DNA of 64,000 nucleotides, from assembly GCF_000006565.2 (NCBI RefSeq), contig NC_031477.1:4243137-4307136 (forward strand), written 5' to 3'. The stretch comes from Toxoplasma gondii ME49 (taxonomy: Eukaryota; Apicomplexa; Conoidasida; Eucoccidiorida; Sarcocystidae). Within the stretch, counting starts at the first letter, position 1, and every line of letters begins with the position of its first letter. The notes under the pieces were generated by a model that worked only from the letters and a program-made list of their open reading frames with translations, had not been told where the DNA came from and searched no databases. Shown piece after piece: positions 11,325 through 23,214 of this stretch. Made by a program: the position numbers and the translations under genes.

Positions 11325-13780
11325 ATGTCGTCTTCAACAGAGGAAGAGGCGCTGAATGCCGCTCTGCTGCGTTCGCGGCAAACCAAACGAGACATTTCCG
11401 ACTTTCTTCAGGAACTGGAGATTGAAAAAGGCGCTTGTGGAGCCCAGTGGACTGCAGATCAGGGGGGTTTGGCGAATGCCCTGGTCTCAGACTCCGCGAA
11501 CGTACCTCCTCTCCTGAGAGAAATAGGTAGAGCTCGACAGGCAGCATCTGTGTCTACAGAAAAAAACGTGTCTTTTGCCTGTGGATTTGACTTAAAGGAC
11601 TCAAAAGATGCGAATTCTGCAAGCGGGAAAGTTAGGGCAAATACAAAGACCTCTGTACAGACACCCGCAGCTCCTGTATCTCGAACGCCCTTGAGAGACA
11701 TCGATGCCGTTTCCGTTTCTCCCCCGAGACTAGAAATCATTCAGCGAAACGATCCGCTTGACGGGGGAAAGAGACAACATCGCGCATGGCACCAAGGTCG
11801 CAACGGGTGAGTTCTCATTCACGATGAACCAGAAACAAGAAAACGAGGAATGCTTCACTACCTATCAACACGGCGGCAGAAACAATAAAACACAGCCGCA
11901 GATCTATCCGACATTCTAATACTCGTGCTCTGTGGAAAACATACAGAAATCACTGCCTGAATAAACCGGAGTTGTAACATTTACATGCCTATTTATCCAT
12001 ATATACATATGTATATATATATATATATATATATTGTATGTGTCAACCAGAAGTGTGTGTGTCACGAAACAGTTATCGTTACCAAAATCGTACAGCGTCT
12101 GTTTGATTCCTTGTCAACCTGTTTCTTCGTATTCTCTTTGCCGCTTCCTCCGTCTCTGTATCTTCATCGTTTGTTCCGTCACTTTCTTTCGGTCTGTCCT
12201 AGCATCCCGTCTTCTTGCGTCCTTAAATTACCCTCCGCATCTGCATTTTTACAGATTCTTCATTAGCCCCGTGCTGGCTCCTTCTTTTCCCTGGTTTCAT
12301 TGAGTCCCGTGATGAGACACAGACTCAGAGTTTCTTTGGGGTTGATAGAATTGCACAACCTAAGAGAGTAAACAGGTCCTTAGTTATAGACAGAGACTCC
12401 CAAGTTATCGATGCCTGCTGAAGACCACGTCCTGAACGGTTTTTCTTGCTTGGATTATTTCCCCAGCGCATTTCCTGCAGCCCGGTGTCTCCGGCGCGCA
12501 CCGCCGCCGACGCCGCCTCCCGAGTTTCGAGGACGTCCAAGTCCGCCTTCCACGAGCGGAAAATCACGACTTTCCCCGCTTTGTCTGAACTCGAGTTCGT
12601 CTGCAGCAGATTCTCCGCAAAGAGGAGCAGCTTACTCTCGTGAAAATTCGGTTTTTGCCCTAACAAGTCTCAAAGACTCCTCCACGCCAGTGTCTCCGAC
12701 GTCTGCTTCGTCTTCAGCCACTGCGTCCCCGCATTCTCTTGGTTTTCCTCCTGCACCACAGAATTCGAGCACAGCAGGCGTGTTCGTTGATGGTTCTGTG
12801 GACGGAACAACCCTCCTCTCGTCTGTCGTCAAGAACTACCTCCAGGACAAGGGCAGCAGGGTCGTTTTTCACCCTTGTAGTGGCGGTGCATCTGGAGGCA
12901 CATCTCCGAACAAGCGGAAAACAGAAACCAACAAAGCGAAGAAAGAGGAAACAGACTTCTTCGAACTGGACACTGGGCCGCTCGCCCAACTCGATTGGAT
13001 CACAGAAGACGAGGGATGTCTTTTTTCGCCCCTGACAAAGCAGGCAGACGTTGGAGAGAACTCGAAGGAAGCTGATGAAATCGTTGCCCGAGATCGACTC
13101 GGAGTTCAGGAACCAGGTACACTCTTTTGTGTCGTCAGCCGCGAAAAAATTGCCTCCTGAAGATAAACTGTGAGAACTTGACTCAAATAGCAAGCTGCTC
13201 CATCCTCCGCACAACTCTGGCATTTCGGCAGCAAGTGTCACAGAGAACAGGCCGTTTACCGTAATTATATCACTCTACCAGTAGATATGGTCTTTCCACA
13301 AACGATCCGCGATCCTGCACTGCGTGGTGCAGCGTTGTTCACATAAATGCATACAATGGAAAAGAACGAGTTCTAACTCAGGCGAAAAACCGTACGAAAT
13401 GCACAGCAAAAGTGCCACAAGCATTTTGGTAATGATGGAAATGTAGAGCCAATTTCGTCATCACTCTGGAATTGGGTGTCCTCTAACGGGCTATCTGTAA
13501 CTGTTGGGTTCTTCGCGTGCTTCGTTTTTCAGGGACGTCGACGGTGGTTCAGCTGTTGACGGCAGAGCGAGAAGCCGTTTTGAGGCAAGAGAACTTGATT
13601 TCCAAGGAGGAATTTACTTTGCAGCTCAAAGTTGCTGATGAACTACTGGCTGGGTGGAGAGTCGTCGAGCGACTGGATCTCGCGATCGAACAGCGGGAAT
13701 CGCAGCTACGAAACTTGAAGGTTGAAATTCGAAGAACGCGTGAGCGCATGCGGTACGCCATCAATGATGGAACGAAATGA
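11325..13780 (+). CDS. Coiled-coil protein, N-terminal block
   Basis: Three exons agree in phase: 11325-11806, 12467-13116 and 13533 onward. If translation ends at the TGA at 13778-13780 the product is 459 residues. Residues 1-35 are acidic and helical. The middle is Ser/Pro/Thr-rich and looks disordered. The last 85 residues are a Leu/Glu/Arg heptad-like coil (for example EFTLQLKVADELLAGW). No known domain was recognised. A strong GTGAGC donor at 13740 inside exon 3 is in phase with an acceptor ending at 14918. I therefore think this is the 5' part of one gene continuing to 20600, with 13780 used only if that donor is skipped. The start is the first ATG, 45 bases after an in-frame stop-rich flank. 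Confidence 0.65.
11997..12035. repeat. Short (TA)n tract in intron
   Basis: Lies in the intron between the first two exons of the coiled-coil gene. Confidence 0.85.
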
Positions 13781-14725
13781 GGATTCGAAAGAACGAATAA
13801 ATTGAGAACAAATACGGCGGCAAGACACAATGCTGGAAACAAAGTCAGAATGAAAAAGAATTCCGTGACGCCGGCGTAGTACGGAGGACTGTTTAACGCT
13901 TTGTATCAATCTAGATGGGGGGTTCCGAACTCGTTTTCCTAAGAACTAACGCGATCTCTGTAGTACCACCATTAATAGTGAACTTGTTGAATCTGATACT
14001 AAAAGATTAAGGGGAAGCCCTATCGAAAGGCATTTGACCTACTCGGAGCACCATGAAAACGGGGAGTTCCCCTGCAACTGCCAGGAGGCGAAACGTCGCC
14101 GCACAGGAGAGCACAATCGACCAGGTTCCTGCGGAGATAAACGCAAACTCACAAAAGTCGTGACTTCGTGAAACTCTTTAAGAAATAACTAGTGGCGGAG
14201 AAATGTGGAGAGATCAGGCTGTTACCTGCGGACAGAAAGAACCTATGAAGCTTGAGTGCAAAGGAAATGAACACATTCCAGACAGAAACATGAAGTAGAA
14301 TCCAGTGAACGCGACAGGAGGGTCACACGACAGACGAAGAAACACAGGTTTTTTCTGCACTTTGGTGATCGGAAGTCTGGCGGCATGTAACCGGATCAAC
14401 GATGAACAAAGGGGAAAGGCGCAGCATACAGTGGAGACGAGCGCACATGCAAACACACTGCCAGTGCAACAGCGCAGAGAAAAGCCAAGAAATGGAGCGG
14501 ACAAGCAAGTAGACAAAGACGGGAGTCAGATACGGGCAAAAGAGCAAGCAGCCTACATAAATAAGATTCTCAAGAGGAACAACTCTGCATGTATGCTGGT
14601 TCCTTAGACACTCAAAAGTGTATACTCGAATTTACCTGGTTTCGGCGGACCCGCTCAAACTGTGTACATTCAGTGTGTCGAGCGGCTGTCGTTCTCCAGT
14701 CTATGAGCACGCTATGGCTTGTATA

Positions 14726-14811
14726 TATTATGCATATATATATGTATATATATACATATGTATATATATGTATATATATGTATAAGTATATATATATATA
14801 TATATATATGG
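14726..14811. repeat. TATG/TA microsatellite
   Basis: Repeated TATATATG and TATACATA units. It lies in the intron predicted between the two blocks of the coiled-coil gene. Confidence 0.9.
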
Positions 14812-14918
14812 TTTCATCGCACGCATGTATATTTTGTTGTACACGAGCGTTTTCTTTTGTGTCGTCTCGCCTCGGGACTCCACCGAGTGTTGTCTCAGGT
14901 TGTTTTTTCATGCGCAAG

Positions 14919-17900
14919 TGGCCGCGTTACAAGACAAAGCGAAGATGTCTGCAGCTTCGGCTCTTGCGCTGGCGCCGCTTCCGTTTCCGGCTCCGGCTCT
15001 CGAGGCGACTTCCTCTTCTTCGCTTCCTTCTGAAATCCACGAAACGAGTTTCTCTCTGTCTTGTCGGTCGGTGGATCTCATGCTGTGCGACCGCGTCCTG
15101 TGTCGTCTGGACTCGTCTGCTTCTCCTCTCCACCCGGCTCTGCCTCCGCCTACGTACGCGGGCAACGCGCGCCTTCTTGCAACCCCAAGTAGAGATTCCT
15201 CGCGAAACATTCTGAGTCTTCTACGGCGGAAAAGAGGAGAAGAAAGCAAATCAGAGGTCCGCCGTCTTCCCCCGAATCTGCGTCAGCGACGGAGAGAGAG
15301 TCTCGCGAAAAAACGAGAGAAATCCGTGAAGGACGGTCGAGGTCAGTTGCCAGGGAAGCTTGAAGCGTGTGCTTGCGGCGATGGCTCGTTCTGCACCGCA
15401 TGGAGTGCCGGGTCGTCTGTGGGAGAAATCGTGAGCGACTTCTGGAAGAGCGCGAATTTTCCGAAGGCGAGTCGCGGACGAGAACGCCGCCAAGAGAGCG
15501 AAGAAGGAGCGAATGTGCCTTGTCCTTTGCTGACGCTCGAAGACGTCCACAACAGCGACGAAGACGAGACTCTGGCAAAACCTACTGTCGATGCAGCGAG
15601 GCGCATCATCGGATTCGAAAGGGTCCTGAAAGAACGAAAACTCGGAAACGCGACGTCCCCGCGGGCGCTTGCACAAGCCGGATGGACTTTCTCTGAAAAG
15701 GATCCAGTTCGCCTTCAGCGCTCTTCTTCCGTGTGGATGGAAAAAACCAAACGCGGAACGAGACAACCACGAGACGAGGGACAGCAGCGGCCGGAGGCCG
15801 AAAAGGCTGCGAGCGCGACGCCACGGCTTCTCCACGTGCGAAGGCTTCAAACGAGAGAAAGAAACAGCGACAGACGACAAGGGGAGAGAGAGAGAGACAT
15901 GCAGACGCTGCGCAGTCGGGGAAGGAAAAAGGAAACAGGAAAGGAGTTGGGAGAAAACTCGAACGCCCTACACGTCAAATCCACGACCGACGATAAAGAG
16001 AGAGGTAGCCAAACGCGACAAAGAAGAAATCAGGAGACAGAGAGGGAAACGCGTCGGGAGGAGAAGAGACAGAAGGCAAAGAGGGGGAATAGTGACGAAG
16101 CGAGAAGCGAAAAGCATCCAGAACACCAGCCAGACGAGGGAAGACAAGCCTCTCTGTTGTGCTCGCGTTCGCGAGAGTCTTCTCCGCCCTCACTCTCGCA
16201 CACGGAGGCTGTTTCTCTGTCTCCACAGTTGTCTTTCTCAAGCTGCGATTTTAAACGAACAGTCTCAGGCGAAGGCGGCTTCGCCCAAGCGCCTCGAAGC
16301 ACCTCACATTTCTCCGTAGAAAGGCGAAACGAAGGTGCAGACGAGGAAGGCCGAGACGAAGAAGAACGCAGCGGTCCAGAAGACGAGCTCAACGCTACTC
16401 AGAGAAGCCCCTACAGGTCGGACGGGGAGCCAAGACACTGGGGAGACACGATGAAAACCGAGGGAGACATCAGACAAGAGACAAGGCCACAGCGACGCAA
16501 ACCACAATGGAAAGGATCCCTAAAAAGACCTCTTGCAAAAACGGATCTCGAAGAATTCGTTTCTTCCCATCCAGAACGTTCTGAACGTGCATGTGAACAT
16601 TCTTACCTACATATAGACATAGTTGCATACATAAATATACATGTATGTATGAAATTATACATGTTTATACATGTCGATATGTTTGTGCCTGTTCAATCTG
16701 GAAGGCTTCTTGAGGCCTCAGTCTTAGCCGTGGAATTTGCAGTCTCTTCATGCATGCAGTCGTAGGCTTGGAGAGACTTTCCTTCGCACCTTCTTCCAGT
16801 CTTCTGCTTTCCCTGGCCTCCTTCCGTTTCCGGTGATGTGGTACCGGTTCACAACTAGGGACTCTCTGCTTCGCCGAGCAGGAAAGTCTCCCTGTGGGTT
16901 TCGCTTTCCGGTCTGACTCAGGCCTTCTTCGGCGCAAGAGAAGCGCCTGTCGGAGATCGCGGTGTGTCTGCGTTCATGTTCTTCGCGCTCCTTCGTCGAC
17001 ATCCAGGACGCGCAGTCTCTGAGCTTCAGTCGGACATGCACATGGATGTCCGACTTCCCGCCTTCCTCGTTTACCTTGCGAGTCTGTCCGAGAAGTTCCT
17101 GCGGACGAGAGAAACACGAAGAAGTGGAGATGCTGAGAGAAGCTTCGGAGAAGGAACCACCGCGTGGAACGCGCGACGCTTCTCTTTCGCCTGCTTCTTG
17201 CGATGTCGCCTCCTCTCCGAGTGGCGGAGGAAGAAGCCTTCACGACGACAGACGCGCGGAGACAGCTCAGAGAGACGGAGACGTGCACAGCAAGCTGCCT
17301 GGCGAGGAGAGAAACGGGGAAGAGGAAGAAGGCGGCGGGGAAGGAGACGAAAAGCACAGTCAGGAACTCCGACAGAAAACACACAGATCCGCAGCAGCGC
17401 GTATCGCGAACGAAGAAGAACATGGCTCCGATAACGATTCGCCAATCGACGATGAGCTGTGAGAACGCGCCCGATCCGAATTCGACCGGAGGGCAGAAGA
17501 TCTATGGACAGAACGGGCTGCATTGTTCAAAAATATATCGTTTGCTCACAAACACATGTGTACCTCTAAAGAGAAAAATCAAGAGAGCTTCATAGCTTTG
17601 CAGATCAACAAGCCAGCAGGCGAGAATGCGACTTTGTTCACGCGGGCATCGAGCGGGAGTCAACAAGCTTCGCCTCTCGAGCGTAAACCGTCTGCGCTGC
17701 GCCTGTGCGCGTTTTACATGTTTTTGCCCATACGAGTCAGGCACCAGCTCGAGTTGCTTCGCGCAGATGCCGCCTTGGCCGCCGTCGAGGCTCGGCTCTC
17801 CCGCCTGCGGCAACGTCCCTCTGGAACTCGAGTGAGCTCCACAGTGATCGGGCAACTCCTCGCAGAAGCCGCGCGCGAGCGACTCGAGTCGAATGGTGGT

Positions 17901-20600
17901 TTCCCTTCGTCGAAAAGAAGCGTTTCGTCGTCCCAACTCTCGAGCGTCTGCAGCCGTGAGGAACCGCAGAGTGAACAAGAAGCAAACAGCTTAGCAGAGA
18001 GACACCAGCGACACGCAGCAGACAGAGGAGACCCTGGAGGCGAAGGAGACGGAGAAGACCCTCGAGATGCTGGAGGAGACACCCGCGCTGCTCAAGGTGG
18101 TGAGACGTTCGATTCGCACATTCGACCTGGCTTGGCTGTCGCATCTCGCTGCTTGGGCTTCAGTTGTTTCAGATTCTCTCGAAGCACAGTAAACGTTTGT
18201 ACCCCGCGCCATGCCGTTGTTTCCTTGTCTCTTCTTGTGCGTTGCAATCGGCGTTGAGCTCTGTAACTCAATTTGCTGGCAGAAAGACACGTCTGCAGTC
18301 CTGAGGCGGCGATCCGAGGCTCTCGGCTTTGCTTTGTCCTTTTAGCTTCGACTCTCAGCTCTCAAAGGGCTCGCAGGCATGTTTCGGTGTGAGATTTGTC
18401 TTGCGCTGCAGTTTCGCGCATGGCGCCGGCGCATCTTCAAAGGCGTCTGAAAGCACAGGACAGCAGCGCCTGGAGGGAAAGCAGAGACAACGGGGAAGAA
18501 GGATGCTCCACCTTCTCTCGATCCTCATCTTCCCCCCTGCTTTTCAAAACCCACAGTGTCTCGCGTGCGTCCTCCAAGTCTCTCTCCCACTCAGATGGTG
18601 CCCGTTCGACTTCTCGTTCCTTTTCGTGTTTTTCTTCTAGTTTGTCGCGTTCTGCTTCGGGTTCGGCTTCTTCGAACGGTCTCGTCGAACGGTCTAGGGG
18701 GAAGGGAGAAACACCCGAGGTCGAGTGGGCACAAGAAGAGCAGAAAGAAGTCAACTTGGACAGAAGGGAGGGACAAACGAACGGAACCGTAGAAGGAGAA
18801 GAAGACAGAGAAGCGGAAGGAGAGGAAAGAGAAGAACTGGCGGACGCTGGGTCGTCTCTCGGTCGCGCAAGTGAGATTCTGATTCGCTTGCAGGAGCAGC
18901 AGAAGCTCGCAGAAGGCCTTCTGAGGGAGGCCGAACAGGCAGTGAAGGAGACGACAGAAAACGAGGAGGGGCTGCGGGTGGCTCTGTCTCTCGCTGAGGA
19001 CCCAGAACTTCTTCTGTTTGAACTCGAACGAGATGCAGAAAAATCCGCGGGAGAAACCGCCGCGGAAAGAGGAAGTGAAAGTGGTAAGGACAAGAGAGCC
19101 AGACGCCTGACGTACGGAGGCACCAATCCGAAAGAATTGACACGCAGAGCAAGAGCGCTGGCGTTTCGCAGATTTCACACACACCCGCCAGCCGCAAAAG
19201 GGGGGGGGCAGGCCAGAGTGAAGGAGAGAGAGAAAGACGAAGCTGCGCGAGGAAGAGGGGAATACGGAGTGGAGACCGACGCCGGCAGACAGACAGAGGG
19301 AGAAGAAGAAGCAAGGCTTGAGAGAACAGGAAATCGAAGAGAAAGAGCAAACGCAGAGGAAGCACCCAGAGGCTCTGCAGCCTTGACAGGAGTGATGGGT
19401 CACCTGCAAGAAGAGGTGAGAGAAGTCGAACAGAACAGGAGAAGAAAGCGGGGGGAGCGCGGGACAGAGAAGAAGACAGAAATAACGAAGGAAACACAAT
19501 AACAAAGAAGCCGACTCGTCGATGCAGGAAAGGATGTTGATACTTGGCAGAACGTGGATCCTGCAGTTACCACACTATAACGAGATAGGGCCTCTGGACA
19601 AGTGATCCGCGATCGAACAGAGAACTGTACAACAAAGGTTGAGAGATTTCATCGTACACCAACGTGATTCTAAATAAGACTCTTCAGCTACGAGATATAC
19701 AGACATTCGAGTTCCTCACGCTTTCTGACATCGTAGTCTCTACGGTACTGATGGGGAGAGAAAGAGCGAATCCGAGCCCGGCAGAGAGAACGGAGAACTC
19801 CTCGAAAATGAAACAATCCTAGAAACAGACTCCGACTCGAATGTGATCTGTGGCCAACTCTTGTGTTTTTCTGTATACGTCGCCAGCTTCACTGTGTCTC
19901 TTGCTGTCTGTCCACCCGGAAAAACGCCCCACCACGCGGGTGTCACTTTCCCTCGCTTCGTTTCTCCCATTCCTCGAGTTTCCGGTTCCTTTTTCGTGTC
20001 TGGTATGTCTTTTCCTTCTCATCCACATTCTCGCAGAGTTCCACAATTTCCTCCCGTGAGTTTCGACACCATCTTTGTCTTAGCTGCCAGCCTGTTTTAG
20101 TGCCGTCTGGCGACAGCAGCAACCGAAAGGGCAGGTGGCGGTGTTTCTGCATCTCCACATCTAGTTTTCTTTTCCGAACAGGTTTGGTGTATTGCACTTT
20201 TAACGAGATGTCTAGCCTCGTTCTTGCCTCTAGCGCGTTTAGGACATTTTTGCTCAAGACACTGCCTCTTGCTCTCGTGACGGCGGGAGTTTCGAGTCTG
20301 CGCGGAGGCTCCACTCCCTGGAAGGACGGAGAGAAGACGAGTTTCCCCGCTTCTTCTCTCTTCGGTCTCGCCGTTCTACTCCTTTTCTCCCTCTTACTCT
20401 GTCTCTTCAGCTTTTGCTTTGTGTCTTGATTTCATCCTTTCTGTTCTGTCTCTGCGTTTGACGCCTCCTGCTTTCGCTTGCGCTGTGTCTGGCGGATTTG
20501 TGGTGTCCGTGGCTGTTCGGCATTGTTTCAGATTGGCAAGTTGGTGGAGCATCTGGAGCGACGCGAAGATCACCTGAGGACCGAGAGAGACGCCCTCTGA
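14919..20600 (+). CDS. Coiled-coil protein, C-terminal block
   Basis: Predicted exons are 14919 to about 16416, 16922-17458, 17741-18099, 18412-19415 and 20532-20600. The last four are mutually in phase. The end of the first is uncertain: a donor at 16417 fits the phase, but the frame stays open to 16765. Joined to the upstream block, the model gives 1,601 residues with no frame conflict. The first ATG inside this block is at 14945, but the frame upstream of it (AALQDKAK) already looks helical, which favours the joined model. The protein is rich in Arg, Glu and Ser, with helical stretches such as ILIRLQEQQKLAEGLLREAE and a final EHLERREDHLRTERDAL before the stop. No catalytic motif, signal peptide or membrane segment was seen. 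The architecture suggests a structural or scaffold protein, but function is unknown. Confidence 0.65.
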
Positions 20601-23214
20601 AAACGGATTTTCCTCTCCGCTCCAGCGTCTGCGAAGAGTGATGTATCAATAGTCCAGCTTCTGTTACCTTCCCCCTTCCACACAGAACGCGCTACAGTTT
20701 CGTCTAGCTCGCGTTATCGGTTTTGCGAGAGACAGATGGATACGAGAGCGGAGAGACCAAGAAGAAACTGGAAGGTGCCTTCTCCGTCACTTGCTAAGAG
20801 GCAACACCGAAGACGGCTCGCACCCCTGAGAAGAGAGACGCCGACGACCACAGGCAAGAGCAAAGAGACGAGGGAAGACGGAGACCAGATCTGCCGCTGT
20901 GCTTTTGCAGACCATCCCTTTTCATCAACGCGTTTTACGCATGCACACCCGTGCGTCGAACAGAGACAGAAAACATGCCTGACCGAGGAGCGGCAAACGG
21001 GCATACGTCCACAGTAGGCCTCCCCCAAAACTGTCGAAAGAAGGGGGAATCTTGACTTCACGAATCGTTCAAAGAGGACTGGACAGCGACATGCCGAAGC
21101 CCTCTGGACCCTCCAGGAGCTGCGAGGAGAGCGCGACTCGCCGAATGCCCCTGAGATGGCACTCGCGAGTTTCCATGCGAGCTCCAGATGAGCGCGGTGC
21201 TCACCGGCCACCGCGGGGGGGAGGACGCAAAGCCATCACAGACCCACACACTGTCTCCTTGTCAGCGTCTCCACAAACGCGTAGGCGCGCTCAGGCAACG
21301 CCTGCAGGGCTGCGGGACCTTGTGGGGTACGCTGCAGAGACAGAACCAGGCAGCAAACGTTCAGATGAAGGTTGGCCGTTCTCGCTGAGTGCCCTGGACA
21401 GCCGTGATTGAAAACGAAGAGTCGCGCGCCTCCAGGCTAGGCTCGCGCAAACGTCTTGAGACATCCGTGCACGGCGAAAGGCTCAGACCACGGATGCGAG
21501 ACACACAGATGTCGAGAGAAACAGCGCAGGCGAGGGAAAGATGCTGGCGGACAACATGCCATATCAGATCAGAACTTGCGTTGGAGGTCGGACGCTCGAA
21601 TCTGGAGTCAAGAAATTTCTCACTCTCTGGAGGACCTGCGTGTCTCTTCTCGACTCGAGCCATCCAAGTCGGGGGAAACATAAAAGAAAACGAGGAAAAG
21701 GAGCAAGTTGGTGAGGGCGAGAAAAGCGGAGAAACACTGGAAACCCAAGGAGGCGAGCACGCATGTGTGCCGACACACAACTGAAGAAGACGAGGAATGC
21801 ACACCGGCAAGGTTGCGCGGCGCCTATGACTATAAGCCGAAGGCAGGGCGAGCGATTATATATACCCCAGAGAAGGTGAAATGCATTTCGGTGTAAACGC
21901 ATCTTGAATGGATGAAAAGCCATCACGAGGCGCCGCATGCAGGACCATGCAGAGTGCTACATACCACGAGGCCTGAGCACAACTCGAGCTTGCTCAGGAC
22001 GGCCTCGAAGCCAATATGAACAACGATCCAGAAGCTAAGTGCGCAAAAGAGGGTGGTACATCCAGGAGAACGCAGGGTGAAAACTGTGGATAGATGGAAA
22101 GACACTTGAAGCTGTTCCCCCCATGGCAGGCAGTTTTCATATGCTTTCACTGTTGCCTTTGGCAAAGATGTTGTGAGACTCCTAAGATGCGCCACAAAGA
22201 AGTCGCGAGAAACGTCAACTCATAGGTGGCGTCCATCCTCGCCTGCTACGCTCTCAGCGCCAGACGCCATGTGGGTTCAACTCGACTTCACTGCAGTTTA
22301 ACAAGCAAAGGAAACCGAAACTGACACCGCGAGCCTCTTGCGTAAAGTTGCCTGCGAGCAAGCAGGACTTCGAAACCTACAGAGGCCGCTTGAAGAGTCA
22401 CGGCGAGAGCGTCGAGGACGCATGGGGGCAGAGGCCGCGCGTTGTGAAGCATGGCCATTCTGTGAAAAAACGGACAGCGAAGAAAAGGAACTCGCCACAA
22501 CGCGTTTACTGAATGAAGAAGACACAAATGAGACGAACATGAGGCAGACGCATTCCGGAAAAAGTCAACTGTGGAGAGAAAGAGGCAAACGCACGAGGGT
22601 TGTGGAGATGAACACACACGAGAGAAGGCGACATGAGAACAGAGAGTTCGCAATTTCAGAACAGGCAGAGAGAAGCGAAAACACAAAATACGACACAGGT
22701 TGATGAAGAGGGAAACACAACGAAGAAGAACGACAACGCGTAGCCGGAAAAGTGATGCGATACAATGAAGAGCTGCCTCCATCCGGCCTTCGTAGGCTTT
22801 GCCTTTCCTCTCAGGGAAGGGAAGAAGAACCTCAGGGAACTGTCAAAGAAGGAGACACACGCACCCTCCAGAGCTTTCACGAGCACGGAAGACCCCGTTT
22901 CCATTCGTAGCATCGCTCGAGAATCACCAGTTTATGAAGTCTTTTTTATCGCTTGATCACACACACACACACACACACACACCCACTGCATTCGCGGAGT
23001 CAAACCACACACGATGACGGCGTGTACGAGGAAAGAAGCTCTCGCGTCTCAAGCCTGCCTTTCTCGACCCTGGAGCATGTGAGGATGCACCTCCTTGTCA
23101 CTGGTACACAGCTGCGAGTGCTTCGCAAGTTCTTTCTTTCCTCGAATCGCCTCACTGTACGCGAACGCCGGCATTACCGGAATTCGCAAAAGGCGCTGCA
23201 ACGAGGAGAGAGAT
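20601..23214. other. Intergenic, purine-rich, exon-like fragments
   Basis: Follows the coiled-coil gene and ends at the tail of the convergent minus-strand gene. It contains several short plus-strand frames with coil-like composition (about 20739-20778, 21076-21196, 21264-21367, 21550-21683 and 22312-22570). I could not join them in phase to the upstream gene. A CA dinucleotide run lies at 22961-22982. Most of it is probably untranslated. Confidence 0.4.
22961..22982. repeat. (CA)n microsatellite
   Basis: Eleven CA units, the only clear CA repeat in the window. Confidence 0.9.
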
